Shown: positions 1-12,963, counted from the first letter of the stretch. The stretch: DNA of 64,000 bases from Symbiotaphrina buchneri (GCA_001599915.1 BCIG01000031.1:62001-126000); one strand, 5' to 3'. Translations and numbers: made by a program. The notes: a model not told the origin generated them from the letters alone.

Positions 1-520
1 GCTGACTACGACAATATGCTAAATGGAGGCATAAGAGGGGTACGATGTTGACTCTATTTGGGTAGAGAGAGTGATGAGCAAAGTAAGAACGGGTATTACC
101 ACTCTCCTTTACTGCATTAGAGATTCCGCTCCCTGCTCAGGTACGCCTACTCACCTGCAAGGCACCAGCAAAGCTAACCTGTTGAGAGAGGCAATGAAGC
201 AATTCTGGTAGTGGATGCTGGAGCATCCTGGAACTAACAGCATAATAGCTACAGACAATGCAAAGCGGACAGTGTAAGAATTGCAAATAAAATTCAGCAA
301 AGATAGAGCGACAATATGATTAATACAAACAGATGAATGGTGCAGCAACATATGCAAGTAAAGTGCGACGGCGTGGCTGCATAAATGAAGAACAATCTTC
401 TGTTCCTTCGCATGGTGCACTGCCTGCATTGAAACAAACGCGGCCAAATATACCACAAAGGTCCAATACATATGCAACTGAACAAGAAGAGGACCAATGC
501 TGAAAGATTGCAAGGAGCCC
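1..520. other. no gene seen (left edge)
   Basis: I see no convincing coding region here. The open stretches are short, have no family resemblance, and overlap each other on the minus strand. The region lies just downstream of the stop codon of the next gene, so part of it is probably its 3' UTR. Confidence 0.5.
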
Positions 521-3500
521 TCACCGGCCAATGCGCTGGCGTACATCTTGCCCGCTCACCGTGTGACTCGTATTGACATGATTGGATGACCTATGGCCTT
601 CATGCCTGTACCACCCGTCCTGCGCCTGCTTCCACGTGCGGTCGAGCTTTGTTTGTCGGAGCGGAGGTCTGCTCTCCTGCTGAGGCGTCTTTACACATTC
701 CGGCCGCACTCTCTCTTCCCGAGGGCCGTAAAATGAGGTCGTGTTAATGGTATTGCCATGTGCTGATGCTCTACCTCTCCAGAAGGCCTGGTTTTCGTAT
801 GAGACTTGACCAGGAAAGTTGCGGAATCCCGAAGACTGCTGCCGATTCTGGTACTGATCGGAGCGCTGACTGCGGGCTTGAACCTAAATCATGATTAGAG
901 TCTTCAGATATGGCTTCCGCGAGGTACGATACCTTTTGGACGTCGCGTTGTTCGGCTAGCATCTCCATACACATCTCCTTCAAGTACCGGTGATGGCCAT
1001 GACAGCGACTGATACGCTCGATACAACCCCAAAAGTCAGCGTAGGACCCAGGAAATCTGTCCAGTCTAGGACACCTAAGAAAAGAATCGCGGAAGTATTC
1101 AGGTAGCCAGTCGCAGGTGCAGGGCGGGAGGCGTTCGTTATTATTAGTATCCCAAGGGACGCGAGTCTCTTCTTGTCGTGGCCTTTCGTTCCTTCTCTCT
1201 GGCGCTTTCCTGAGCTCTTCGAGTTGTTCCCGGACACGCCCGTTGGGCTTGATGTCTCCCCGACCTGGCGGCAGCCTTTTGCGAATGAGCTCGGAGTCTT
1301 GGTCCAGGAGATTTTGTATATCGCGACTCTCCCTAAAGAGCCTTTCACCAGCGTCATGCCTATCTGAAGGTGGTGAACGATCTATTTGCGTCGTCGTAGA
1401 CTTGGTAGCAACAGCAATGCTGGCGCCCTTGCCTATTTCACCGTGTTGCGGGCGACTGGCATGCCGACCATGAGGCGGTGGACAATCAGAGTCAGACCCA
1501 TGATGTTGCACTGACTGCGGCTCTTCACGTCCGCTCTTTCTAGTATTATCCCCACTGATAAGTCTCGCTGAAGAAGCTCGAGAACGATGCTTCTTGCTCT
1601 TTTTCTTATTAGCTTTGGTCAGTCTCATGACAGTTTGGACAATATCTTCCACCATGTCACGCCTTTGGGCCGCATTGGCCTTTGCTTTTTGCATATGCTC
1701 CTGGGCTTTTCGCAATTTCCTTCCAAGCTTGTGAATTTTCTTTTCCAACCTTGATGCTCTTTTTCGAAGTTTTTGCTGCTCCTGCTTCAATCCTAGCTCG
1801 GATTTGTAAGACCGTTCGTCCAGAAACTCGAATCCATCGGTGTCGATCCGCGCTTGATATATCTCAAGTTTGTGTCTTGCATGGGTCAACTCATCTTCGA
1901 TGGAGCTAGGCTCTAATGAATCCCGTGGTTTCTTTTCCTCCAACTTAAGTCCTCCGGTACCAAGATCGTCGTCGCCGTTTATCTGGTCCATTCCGGATAT
2001 GGAACCCTGCGCCTGCTCTACACCGGGCGTGTTACGCACCTTCAATGGCAATCCTTTTTTAATGGTCCGATCCTTGTTGCCTGACGGAATCTTCATACTC
2101 CGACGTGTGCCTGAACTGGCACAAGAATCTTCTACTCCATTAGTGTCAGTGGTCACCGTGCAGACAGGTTCTGGCGTCTGAATCCACCCTTCATTCTTTG
2201 CATCCATTGGTGGACGTTTGCTTCGTGAAGGCAGCTGTACGACGAGATGCGCGTCTTGCTTCCTTCTTTCCGGTAAGATACCTCTTCCTCTCCTTCCAGT
2301 GGTATCTTCATTCAAAAGTATTGCCGGCCGGGTAAGGTCAGGCTGCCCCTCGACAGGCCTGAACCACTCTTTGACTCCCACCTTATCCAATCCAAGAATC
2401 TTAATAGCTTTAACTTCCTTCGGTGTATAATAAGATCGACGGTCGAGGATCTGTCGCGGATCGTTTGTGCATGAAAATACTCTGTAGAAGTTCTTGATGA
2501 TTTCGGGTTCGCATCGCTCAGCCAACTTCGCCTCGAACTCGGGGTCAAATTTCTTTCCAAAGGCTTTCTCCCATTCCTGTTGATTCAACGTTGGTGGGCC
2601 GCTCTTACTTTGCGTAGTATTGGTTCCATTCTCCGGTTGCCCTGTATTCTCCTCAGAGTCCGTGAAGTCAGAGTCCTCCGACTCACTGTCGATGGTGATC
2701 TTACGCCTACGTCTGAATTCTTCATTCGTACTTCGAAGATTGCGAGCTGGTGAAGACGTAGATTGCGGGGTTGAGGTCGACCGATGTTGCGTACTTCCAT
2801 CTTCATTAGAACCAGTATTGCTGCAGGAGTCATCGGAATCAATGTCGACCGTGACTTTACGTCGGCGTCTAAATTCCTCATTCGTGCTGCGAAGGTTGCG
2901 AATCGTCGAAGCGGCGGATTGCGGGAGGGAGGGCGAACATTGGTGAGGGGTCCCATTCTCATCAAATTCAGTATTGCTGCTTGACGGCGTTGACCCGGCC
3001 AAATACTCCGCCATTGCCCATGGTGTTTCCGGTATCACAGCGCGAGTTTCTTCAACAGGGGTGCTCTTTCCTGGACCTCTTTCGGCGTCCATTGTAAGCG
3101 CATCCTCCAAGTGTGTTGTACCAGAGTAACTGCCCCGTGGAGCATTCTGTGACGGTTTCATCACTTCTCCACAGTCCGCTCTTCCAACTGTATTCCCTCC
3201 GCCAGTATCAGCGCTGGAAGCGCGGGCCCCAGAGCAGTCACGGTCTTGATCGATGGCTTCCACATTTGACGGATGTTCAGGGTTTCCATTACCCAATGAC
3301 CCGAGGCTTGAGTGTCTGGTTGGGCCAGACACTGTCATCTGATGCTGAGTTGTGCCTTGGTTGACAACAGTATCTGACTCCTGTGAAGGCGGTGGAGTCG
3401 GTAGAAGCTGAGCCTGGGCAGTCTTCTCGGTCTGGGCACTTTTGGAAGGGCTGATCTTGCGCCTTTTGACCGAGTTTGTAGCTTCCACCGGCTTCATGTC

Positions 3501-4055
3501 TTTCAAACGGACAGGACAAGTGGTCGACATGGTGTACCTCCTCTTGTGAACTGACCTACCCTCAACATCCTTCTCCTTGTTCTTAAATGGGAAACTAGCC
3601 AGGTCTCCGTGAGGGGGTATTTTGCCTGAAGCTGAGGTCTCATCGCCCGTACTTTTAGAACCCGCCGCTGGTGAGGGATTCAGACTCGAGGATTTTGAAG
3701 CAGACCGTGGGGGGCTGGAAACCGGTTCATCTCTGCCCAGGAAGTCCAAAGCGGATAAGAGAATGGGAGTCGGATCTTCCCTTTCGTCATCGGAGGCCTC
3801 CATATTCGCAATTGAGGAGAGTCTTCGGATCCCTCGTAAAGGTAGACCGTCATGGGGTGAGGGAGTTTCGGGAGTCTCTTGCAGCAGGCCGAAGGTGAAA
3901 TTAATCTCTGAGGACATGGGCGTTTCCTGAAGATCCTCCGTCGCCATTGTCTTCGTAGTTCTGGCTGTGAGGGGAGCCTGCACTGACCGAGAGCGGGATC
4001 TGTCCCTGACGCCGAAGCGTGAGAGCATTCGAGGATCGATGAAGGAGGGCTTCAT
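521..4055 (-). CDS. large disordered coiled-coil protein, function unknown
   Basis: The open frame runs on the minus strand from an ATG at 4055 to about 933. A 49-nt intron (884-932, donor GTATCG, branch CTAAT, acceptor TTTAG) joins it in phase to a second open exon ending at the TGA at 521-523, giving about 1161 residues. Without that intron the frame stops early near 771. The protein is rich in Ser, Pro, Lys and Arg and largely disordered. Two near-identical segments containing NLRSTNEEFRRRRK followed by acidic D/E/S runs lie around residues 380-475. A more ordered stretch (WEKAFGKKFDPEFEAKL) follows, then a strongly predicted Lys/Arg-rich coiled coil around residues 720-800. A Cys-containing patch (CTCDWLPEYFRDSFLRC) sits close to the C-terminus. 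I do not recognise the family; the basic and acidic blocks suggest a nuclear protein, which is inference. An upstream mini-exon starting at the ATG near 4125 is possible but would need a very short intron. Confidence 0.7.
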
Positions 4056-5190
4056 GCCACTGCAGCTTACCAAGTTGGAGGTGCTGACCGCTCACCTTGG
4101 ATAATCCTCCAATAACCTCATCCATGGTGCTGGGGAAAGTAGGTAGGGCACAACCCGCTATGCCCCTGCCAGTTCCAGCTTGTATCTTGTATCAATTAAA
4201 CGCGTCGAGGCGTGTACGAAAGCGCGTGAATGTACCTCTTATAACTACAAGCGGCACAGCACAGCACCGCACGATATTCATTTCGGCATCTTCTCAATCT
4301 CGCATAAGGCTATGCAGCCTCGACAAGGGACAAGGGTAAGGGAGCCTGGCTATTGGAAATTGGCCCCAAACGGTTGATGATAAGGATAGCTGATTACTGA
4401 AGCCTACACCTCGAGTTTGATACGGCAGATGAACACCATTCAGGATCCTGCTCTCCGCGATGAGGCTTCCATCTTCATCGAAGAACGAAGGCTCTCACAC
4501 TCCTTTGAAGAAGATGAGGCGTCCATCAAGGTTTATGCTATGCTATCGAGATCTTCATGCACCCCTGAGTCAGGGAGCATCAACCTGCGACCGTGACATC
4601 CCTGCAAAGACGCTCACCGCCTGGGCCAGACACCTAGGCTGCATCACAATAATACGGTGATTGGCTAAGATGGTTTGACACGGCCAGGCGATCCCTTCTT
4701 CGGAACGTTGACAGCCAGCTCCTTGGGAAACTTCCCGCTCCCGCGGACGAACTAATGCATGCAGGGGTCCCTATGTGCGCTCAGCCGCATAGTGGACGAT
4801 GCACAGTGCGGTGCGAGATTGTTTCGAAAATCCAGACCAGCTGAGAGCCAAAGAGGAATGAATGAAGAGAACGGCGCAAGTTTGGGTCTACAATCAGGGG
4901 AAACAGGACAAAGTCCTCAGGTTTAAGTCTCGTAAGGGCTACAAATCTCGCTTTCCTTCGTTACACCCACAAGGAATAATTTTGATTGCAACTAACGACC
5001 ATCCCTGTCACCGTTTGATCTACTCAGAATGCCCCAAACGGACATGCATATCAGGAGAGCGATTGCAAATGGGGTGGCCGCGTTGAAAGCGCGAGTACGC
5101 GTCGAGGGGTTTCATTGAGAAATTCCATCGCCAGCTTGGTTCACGATTGGGCTGTGTCTGCATCGCATGCAGTCTTATTGTTCCACGATA
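4056..5190. other. divergent intergenic region
   Basis: This 1.1 kb separates two divergently transcribed genes and must hold both promoters. No open frame here has an ATG start, family resemblance or sensible splice sites. Confidence 0.5.
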
Positions 5191-6436
5191 ATGGCACCAA
5201 GTCATCGAAGTGGTAAGGAATAGCTCCGTTGCACAGATTCAGCTTCAGTATACTAACAGTCGTCAAGCCGCACCTTCGACTCCTCCCTCAACGCCTCTAT
5301 CAAGTTCATCTGACGCAAGTGCCTCCTTTCGACCAAGTCCCTTCTCTACCACCCGTTCAGGGAGCTCGTATGGAAGGGCCAGTGTCAAATCGGAGCGAAA
5401 GACGAGAGCACCCTCCTCCGAAGTAGTCATCTTTGAAAGATCTCCTACTCGAGGGAGGAGCCTTTCCCAGTATATTAGTCCTCCAGGGTCGTCCGAGGAG
5501 GATGCCATCGAAATCTCGGATGATGAAGATACAATCGTCATTGAGGAGCACGTCATCGAGGGGCATGCGGTGCGAGCCGGTAGTGAACTGAGAAGAGAGT
5601 TGGAAAATTATTTGGACCCCCTTACTGAGGACGCCAGTAACAGCAGGCTAGCTCGAATAGCAGCTGGGCTACCTAGATTCGGAGGGAGAGATGGCCAAGA
5701 GCGCAGCACCAGCACTGCCAGCAATCCCTCGGAAGATGCCTCTAGTGAAGGTTTACTCCCTCCAGGGGGGTTGAACTTACGACCAGCAAGTCCTGGAGCA
5801 TCGGTCGGCTCCCCACCGCCGCATGTCAATCCATTGGCTCTTCAACCCCTCACTCCACGACATCCTCATCCTCAGCCTCGAGTCTCTCACCGCGCATCCC
5901 CACATCGCCGCCGGGGGACACTCCCGACGCTGCCCTTAGCAACAGCACCTGTGATAGTCTGCATGCGTACTTCCGCACAGCCGCTGCCGACGAGCCGTCC
6001 TACGACGACTTCACACGATACAGCGCCTCCAATCCTCCAGCTAGCGCCAACGGCACACGCCTGCCTACGAAGGCCGAGCTCTTTGCCATGTATGTCTCAG
6101 GGCTTGAGCATCACCGCTTGTGTGCCAACCCCTTCCATCGCAGAAAGGTCGTGCACGCGGCGCGTGTACTGTGGAAGAATCGGGGTTTCAGCGGATGGGC
6201 TGCTGCTGGGGCGGTAAGGTCCCGTAACGCAAGGTCCGGTGCAGTCCGTGTTGGCACCGTGGCCGTTGCGAGAATGTCGAGGTCTCCGGTGAGGGCCGGA
6301 GATGGGACCTTTGCCTCGTCTCCCGTTGTCAGGCGTCTTGGTGGGGCAGGACTCGCGCAGCTACAAGCTGCACGTCGACAGCATTCCGGCGAATCATCAG
6401 AACGGGTGGGGGTTTCTCATGTGCGAGCGGAGGTAA
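5191..6436 (+). CDS. hypothetical Ser/Pro-rich protein, four exons
   Basis: The model starts at the ATG at 5191 and has four exons: 5191-5212, 5268-5750, 5876-6213 and 6350-6436. The first intron (5213-5267, GTAAGG, branch TACTAAC) and the GTAAGG donor at 6214 are strong. The middle intron (5751-5875, GTTTAC to CTCAG) is weaker, but it is the only simple way to move from the N-terminal frame to the clearly protein-like C-terminal frame. The four exons sum to an exact multiple of three, about 309 residues. The N-terminal half is low-complexity with an acidic patch (EISDDEDTIVIEEHV). The C-terminal half (LFAMYVSGLEHHRLCANPF, then DSRSYKLHVDSIPANHQNGW) looks folded but I do not recognise it. An alternative 3' acceptor at 6332 would give a different tail ending at 6544. 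Confidence 0.55.
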
Positions 6437-6903
6437 GATTGATGACGCGCTTGAGTTCAGGAGGCATCTGGTGCAAGACGTTGAGGGCGTGGTGAGACGG
6501 CAGCTGCAAGAGAACGGTCTAAGCGCTGCCCTGCCGTCCGAGTGACTGCGTATAAGATGATGGCGGGTTTCGCTGTATAAATAGGACTTATTATTCCGGT
6601 CTGGAGCGTGTTTATAACCGTCAGTGTTTTAGTACATGGCATGTATTTCATATAACCTTGTGCGTGGGAATGTCGCCAAACATGAGGGGGTTGCTTTTTT
6701 TTTTTGGAAGTCAACAAGCAAGAGCTTTCTTATTCTCTTGCATCTCAAACATATTACAAGTTAGACAGACATCCGAGTATACAAGATGCAATCATACCGA
6801 ATTTTTCAGGACCCCATAGCCAAAAGCGAGTATCTCCTTTTGTAGAACGCCAGACGGCACCCACCACCCAAGACTCCGCCTCCACCAAGACCCAAACACA
6901 GCT
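6437..6903. other. convergent intergenic region
   Basis: This lies between the 3' ends of two convergent genes. It has a T-rich tract near 6697-6707 and no supportable gene. The reading frame running to 6544 is an alternative last exon of the gene to the left. Confidence 0.4.
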
Positions 6904-7875
6904 CTAAGCCTTGACCAGCCTGCCGGTGATCATCGGGATGAGCGAAAAGGGCTGCTGCCCCTCCGGCGGGCCCAACTCGATCTTCTCCCACCGGCCACCC
7001 ATTTTGCCCGCCACGCGTCTCAACAGAGTCTCCGTATCCCTATCCAGGCAACATCCCGCCAACAACGCACTCCAGCCCAAGCGCATATACACCTGCTGCA
7101 GCAGCCTCGCCAGCCGATCCTGCTTGTTAACGACATGCTCCCACACCAGCATCTGGCCGCCGCTCTTCAGCAGACGGAACATCTCGCCGACGACAGCCTC
7201 CGGGTCGTCGACGGAGCAGAGCACTTTGATGACGGCGACGGTGTCGACGCTCTCCGGGCCCAGCCCGTGCGCCTCCTGCAGCGTCCCCCGCGTCGCCATC
7301 TCCGCCGCCAGCGGCACGATGTGGTATTTCCCCTCCAGCCCGGCGTCGTGCGCGGCGTACCGCAGCGCCGTGTGCATGGGCGCGTTGGGCTCGATGCCGT
7401 ACACGGCGCTGATCTTGGATGGGTTGAAGTGCTTGACGTTTTCACCCGTGCCCGGGCCGACTTCGATGACTCTGTGAGGGGAAGCGGGTTAGTTTTGTGT
7501 GTGCTTATCTGCGAGGGGCCTGGGGGTGGGGAGGACACGCACTTCCCGTATGCGTCCGCCAGCAGCACCTTCAGACCGGGGCCATCCATCTGTGCACCTA
7601 GCGGGCCGAAGTAGCTGTAGAAGCGTGCGAACATTAGATCGCGCCATTTGTTGTAGTGCAAGACGTCGCTGGCAGGACCGCGGACGAAGAGGATGTCGAG
7701 GATTGTTAGAAAGCCGACTGAGGAGAGATGGAGTTAGCATATGATCCGCAGAGCCCGTGACGGAGGAAGAGCGCCAAAGGAGAGCAGGGACTGTACAAGT
7801 TAAGACCATGATCAGGAGCTTCGCTGGCAACAGCGTCTGCTGCACGCGCAGCGAGACGGTCGATAGCAAGCCCAT
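6904..7875 (-). CDS. class I SAM-dependent methyltransferase
   Basis: There are three exons on the minus strand: 7797-7875, 7543-7717 and 6904-7471. The introns are 7718-7796 (GTACAG donor) and 7472-7542 (GTGCGT donor), and the product is 273 residues. An N-terminal hydrophobic segment (about residues 15-35) suggests membrane anchoring. The Rossmann methyltransferase core follows, with motif I VIEVGPGTGENVKHF, an acidic GIEPN strand end, the post-II strand VDTVAVIKVLCSVDDPE, and the LLKSGGQMLVWEHV strand typical of the Methyltransf_11 / METTL7-like group. That family methylates small molecules or thiols using S-adenosylmethionine; the substrate cannot be told from sequence. The start is the only ATG in frame before the hydrophobic segment. 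The gene appears intact. It is not obviously linked to its neighbours. Confidence 0.85.
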
Positions 7876-9157
7876 TGCGACGGTCGGAGGCTTGAAGGCA
7901 GCAATTGCTGGTTGTATTCAGAGCCTGGATGAGACAGATGGCATTCTGGACTCTGGGCCGTACTGGGCTGGTTTGTAAGGCCAATGGCAATGGCTGTGGG
8001 TCTCAGCTGAAGCTGGAGATGGACGTAAATGTGGGGTGGGCGGTTTCGGTTGCGGAGGTTTGCGGAGGACTGGCCGCGCCAAGCTTGCGCACGGACCCGA
8101 CCAGCTGCCAAGGGTTCAGCCCCTGAAGCCCCTGAGTGAAGGGTGAAGCTACCAATGAGGGGGAGGGTTCTACCATCACAGCCCAATAACCATCCATATC
8201 ATCCGCCCGAGCCATCCTGCAACGAACATCCCAAAAGTCAGATATAGCCACCATTTCGAGTCGCCAATTCGTCCCTTTATTGCATGGGTATCCCATCGCC
8301 GGAAAGCAGGGCGGTGGGGCACGATCCAGGTGAGTAATTCCATCGTTCAACTGTCATATCAATTCTCACCAGCAGCCGCCAGCCGCTTCTCATACACGAT
8401 ACATTCATTCCGTACTTCATATCATATAAGATTTTCAGGTGGCTACAGGCGTGGAAACAACGAGATTTCCCAATGATTGTCTCCAGGTTGACACAGCTTG
8501 GGCCGACGCAGATCGACCTCCCCTATGTGATGCAGGTGAGGTCGTTATTGAGACCGACTGAAAGCTGCCGGATGTCGGGTTTGGCCGCTGTACGCGTATT
8601 CCCGCACTCATTGTCCACGTCAAAGGGGTTTGAGCTTGGTCCTTCGCAAACTTCTACTGGGAGAAGCACCTACAACGTGGTCCAAGAGAAGAAAATGCTG
8701 GAAAGATCAGGAACGGCTCGCAGACAAAGAGGAAACAGCGGCATATCTCTGCAGCCGCTTATCATTCCATCATTATGCACAAATCACGCATGATATCTTA
8801 CTTCCGGAAATACCAGGAAAGACACAATATGGGATATCCTTTCTGTCCCATCTCGACAACATTGTCAAGCTATGTTTCATGGAGCCGCGTTGCGGCTGCA
8901 TGACCTTCAGTGTCTCAGATTTCTTTTGAGTCTTTTGTATCACCATTGTGTACTACCGGGAGACTGTCGGTTGCTCCAAGCTATTCCAGATTGCCATGTA
9001 CCACTTTTTCGGTCTTCACATTTCCATTGATCGCCGGTCACGGCAGAAAAGACTGCGGAGAACTCGCTGTTGTTCTGCCCGCTTCTGCAACAGAAGTCTA
9101 CGTTGTATAAGACCATACTGCCCCCTGAAACAGCAACAACTAATAGGTAGATACAAA
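7876..9157. other. divergent intergenic region, nothing recognised
   Basis: This 1.3 kb lies between a minus-strand methyltransferase gene and a plus-strand F-box-like gene. I see short overlapping open stretches in several frames, none with family resemblance. Confidence 0.45.
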
Positions 9158-9861
9158 ATGCCTACCACTCTCACCTCTCTACCAAGCGAGGTCCGACAGA
9201 TTATTTGGAGTCTTGTCCTCCCCACCTTCGATGCATGCCGGCCGTTTACCTCTACATCTATCGCCTCCAAACATGTGTTCATCGACGAGGCGGGCAGGTC
9301 TCACTCTATCCCACTGCTCCAGGTCTCTAAAGAAATAAGCGTCGAAGCAAGGCTTGTGTTCTGGAACGAGAATAAGCTACACGTCGGTCACGCCTTTCTC
9401 ACCATCCCCGCCTACACCGATTTCTGCAGTCACTCTTCCGAATACATCCGCGAGGCCAGGGTCGAGCTATACAACCCATGGCGGCTGCCTGGGAGCAACA
9501 ACCGCCTCATGCAATACCGCAACCTCAAGCGCCTGGAACGCGCAACTCATTGGGTCATGCTCGTATCATGTATGAATCGCTTGCGCAGGCTGGAGATTGA
9601 CATTATCGGTACGGTGCATTTGGCGGGCATAATTTCATCATTTCGACAATGCTCAACCACAACCCGAGGAATCTCAGGCGCCTCACGCTTAGGGTCTTCC
9701 ATAAGCTCACGCAGCTCTGTTATAACCGGTCTAGCTGGAGTCAGGCCTCTCTAGTGCGTCAACAACTGAACGCCTTGGCTGGGGGTGAATTCAGTTTCAC
9801 TGCGCCCGATGCCCAGACTGTTCTCGGCACCGCCAAGCGCCTCACTCCATGGTTGACATGA
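9158..9861 (+). CDS. F-box-like (LPxEVRQII) family protein
   Basis: The ATG at 9158 opens a frame beginning with a short N-terminal helix, LPSEVRQIIWSLVLP. This is the layout of the F-box-like / 2EXR proteins that are expanded in filamentous ascomycetes. A strand-helix unit follows (IPLLQVSKEISVEARLVFW), as in those proteins. It is clearly related to the gene at 42365-43084, which has LPLEVRQIILSFALP and a matching IPILHTSRALYHEALPVFW. Near 9609 the coding potential passes from one frame to the next (the second part contains NPRNLRRLTLRVFHKLTQL). Either a 59-nt intron with a weak acceptor (9609-9667) or a one-base frameshift explains this, so the gene may be intact or recently broken. Roughly 215-235 residues. 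Substrate-recognition roles in ubiquitin ligases are known for true F-box proteins; nothing here proves one. Confidence 0.6.
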
Positions 9862-10250
9862 TGACATAGCTGCTAAATGGTCGGGATACTGGAAAGCCTT
9901 GGTGGTATGGAGTTTGGATATGATGTGCATACGATGTAGCGAGGCCAGCCTGCGGTCGAGAAACAACACAATCATTATTCCCTTGAGCCATATAGAATAG
10001 TCTGGTCTGCATTTTGGAGAATACTCATTTCTCACAGGTGATATTTGTGAGCGTGGTGCACAATTCAACAAGTTTTCCCTATTTAGGTGCATCGAGAGAG
10101 AGATGCGCGGCAACTAAAACTCAGTCTATCGTACACTCGCCGAACTCCAAGCCCTGTCAATACTCCCTGAGATTCTTCCGTCTGTGAGCGGCCTAGTAAC
10201 TGCAACCCCTCATCGTCTGTTCGCGCTCACTCTTCCTCCACTTAGATGTC
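9862..10250. other. convergent intergenic region
   Basis: Between two convergent F-box-like genes. No gene seen. Confidence 0.45.
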
Positions 10251-11046
10251 CTAACGACGCCAGCCAACAATTGACGAATTTGATATATTGGTGAATTGCC
10301 AATTGGTTCCGCCAATATCCCACCCCCAGGACAGGAGCTTCTGGCCATCGGTCCATTTTGACCGCTGATCGACCCTCTGTTTGGTGGACCCCCACAACGA
10401 AACGGTGATCCTTTGCATCCTGGGGTGTTCTTGTAGGAACACCCCGAGCACTTGAAAAATTATTGGTAGATTCGTCGTTCCAACGATATCTACCACAAGC
10501 ATTTGCAGACTTGCAAGTTTGCCAACCCTCTGTCCCCATTTTATAACGGCCATTCCATGACTCATAGCACTGCCGTAGACCTTGTAGTCTAGCTCTACAC
10601 TCGTAGAAGTGATGAATTCTCCGAAATCTGCCGCGAACGCGTTGAAGTCGGCCGGCGCACATTCAACGATGGATTCAATATCTGCACCGAATGTATTTTG
10701 ACGCCACATTATCTCGTTGACGGTCTTCGTGAGGCAGGTTGAGGCCTCGGAGCCTTCTTTGCAGTATATCGCCTCGATGATGGCGTCCTCGCCTTGCTGG
10801 TAGCAATGGCCCCGGTACCGGTTGTGACCATCGAAGTTGTCCACCAAGACTGGAGAGTTGACGGGCCCAAATTTCTTTCCGTTCGGTAAGGCGTACCCCA
10901 GAACCATCGACTGAAGCTCGGCAGGCAGGGGAGACAGAACTTGGGCCAGACTGTAGTATAGTCAGCTTCAGCGGCCACACCAACCAGGTCTGTCAGACAA
11001 GAACCTACTCGTCATTAACGGCCAATAGGCACGCTGGGTTTGACAT
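10251..11046 (-). CDS. small F-box-like (LPxELQxMV) protein
   Basis: Two exons on the minus strand. A 38-nt first exon from the ATG at 11046 encodes MSNPACLLAVND; then comes a 58-nt intron (10951-11008, GTAGGT to TACAG, branch GCTGAC) and the main exon to the TAG at 10251. The product is 245 residues. The N-terminal helix LPAELQSMVLGYALP is the F-box-like signature. The rest matches the neighbouring gene at 12087-12963 along its length: both have an IIEAI/IVVEL strand, an acidic middle and a leucine-rich end (LASLQMLVVDIVG here, LVCLQTLVVEVIG there). The two are therefore tandem paralogues on the same strand, 1 kb apart. No catalytic motif is visible and the function is unknown. Confidence 0.7.
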
Positions 11047-12086
11047 CTTGACAAATGTGATGATGGGACGAAGGTTCGAGAAGTCGTAAGATGTCTTGAT
11101 GCAAGAAAGCCTTGAACGGCAGAGAAGGATGTTGCAAGCAGAACTAGAGAAGAAGAGAAGAAGAGAGACGGGAAAAGAGGAAAGGTGTTTGTCATATAGG
11201 AAAGAAGTAGACAGCGACGACGCGAGGCCATTCACGTTCGCAGGCGTATAGCGCGGGCAAGGCACGCTATAACACCAGTTATTGTCAGACGACGTCGTCG
11301 AAAGTTATGCAGGCGGAAGATCAGATGCTCGAAATCATCCATCAGGAAAATGCCAAAGTGATATATAGGGGATCAGCATGATCCCGGCCAGCTATAGTAC
11401 TACCTGCTTCGGAATACGATATATAGCGGCCGTTGAAGGACCGAGAAAAGCTATAGCAACGAGTCATAATGGTCGGAAGGTATAGAAGTGCGGAGATATT
11501 TTGCAGTTCATGAGTACTCGCTCCTGGGCCTCCACAACAATTATGCTGTCTCATCGGCCTGCGAAGATTGTACGGAAGCCCATGCAGTCGTTGATGGGTC
11601 TCAATTCTAGAGTGTAATGCATAGCATGGCGGTCATCCGCCTACCGATACGTTGGGTTCGGCCCCAAAATCCGAGATATCTTGAGTGGAAGTCACGGAGG
11701 GCAGATCACCAGTAGGGAGCAGGTTTCTATACTGAGGATCTAACCCTATTGCCCTTCAAAATGCTACTTTCCTTCCGGAGAACGTGGAATGCTGCTATTG
11801 ACATGCATGGAAAGCTGCGTAGAGTGCTTTGGTTTAGGAAATAGGGGGAAGTAATATGAGATAGCACTCGACCAAAATTGACTCTCTATGGAATGTGCGA
11901 GGTAGTCACAGGGAAGAATCTAAGTGCAGCGGTCTATGGTTGATGCAATCAATGATGGTGACATGCGTAGGTCGAGAACTCGTGCTAAGGGCTTGATCAG
12001 GCCAAAGCTCGGAGATAACAGAGATAGATATCTAATAGCATCCAGGAGAGCTAATCTGGGAGCTTTCGCTGCGGAACATCTCACTT
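11047..12086. other. intergenic region between tandem paralogues
   Basis: Holds the promoter of the gene to the left and the 3' flank of the gene to the right. I see no gene. Confidence 0.45.
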
Positions 12087-12963
12087 CTAATAAGCGCCAG
12101 ACGTCAGCATCGTATCAAAAGGCTGCGGATGGAAAGCAAGCTAACAGCGGAGCAGAGCAGGATCATACACTCACCCGCTTGGTACCACCAACAGCTGAAG
12201 AGCCAACGCGTCTGAAGTCCCACTCGTCCTGGCACAATTCCCCGAACATCAAGCATACTCTCCTGTTGTTCCTCCAGTAGGAGCTCCCGTACTTATGCTG
12301 GACTGCCGAATCATATACAGTCAACTCAATGGCTGACAGGGATACCAGGTCCCTCATTAAAGCCACTATGGCCTGGACGACAAGCTGTAGGCCACTCCTC
12401 CCGATAACCTCCACAACCAGCGTTTGCAGGCACACCAGCTGCGATAGTCTGCCCGCCCATTGAATGTGATCTACCCCGCGTTTGAGACAATTGCCGATCG
12501 TATTGTCAATGCGGAAGGTTGCGGTGTGAATATGAAGGTAATGCACATCTGCAAAAGCGAGAAACTCATCACCGAGAACAGATGCGCTCTCCACCACAAG
12601 TCCGTTCTGCTGCCATATGTGGTTTGGGACATCCTTGTACAGGGCCTGGCACTGCTCGTCTTCCAGTTCCACCACGATCTGATCCACGATGCTGGTTTCA
12701 GATTCGTGGTATGAAAAGATCCGATACGTCACATCACCCTCTTTCTCGTCCACGAAGGGTGTTGCCGTAGTGTAGTCTAGGTTCTGAGGAATGGCGTACT
12801 CCATGACCATAAATTGCAATTCGATTGGAAGTCGACCAATGGCCTTGGTCAAGCTAGTGATAGACGTTAGCACACAGCGGGTCCATTGGCATTGCGGAGT
12901 ACACGGAACATACTCCTTCGTGATCGTAATGGCGAAAGGACGCTGAGATATTGGCGTAGTCAT
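12087..12963 (-). CDS. small F-box-like (LPxELQxMV) protein, tandem paralogue
   Basis: The ATG at 12963 is chosen because the longer frame upstream has only a non-ATG start. The main exon runs to 12175. A strong GTGAGT donor there and a CCGCAG acceptor define a 52-nt intron (12123-12174), and a short last exon ends at 12087-12089. The product is 274 residues. Without splicing the frame would stop seven bases inside the intron, so both readings differ only at the C-terminus. The signature helix LPIELQFMVMEYAIP, a conserved leucine-rich segment and a matching length tie it to the gene at 10251-11046. Function unknown; F-box-like adaptors are the closest analogy. Confidence 0.7.
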
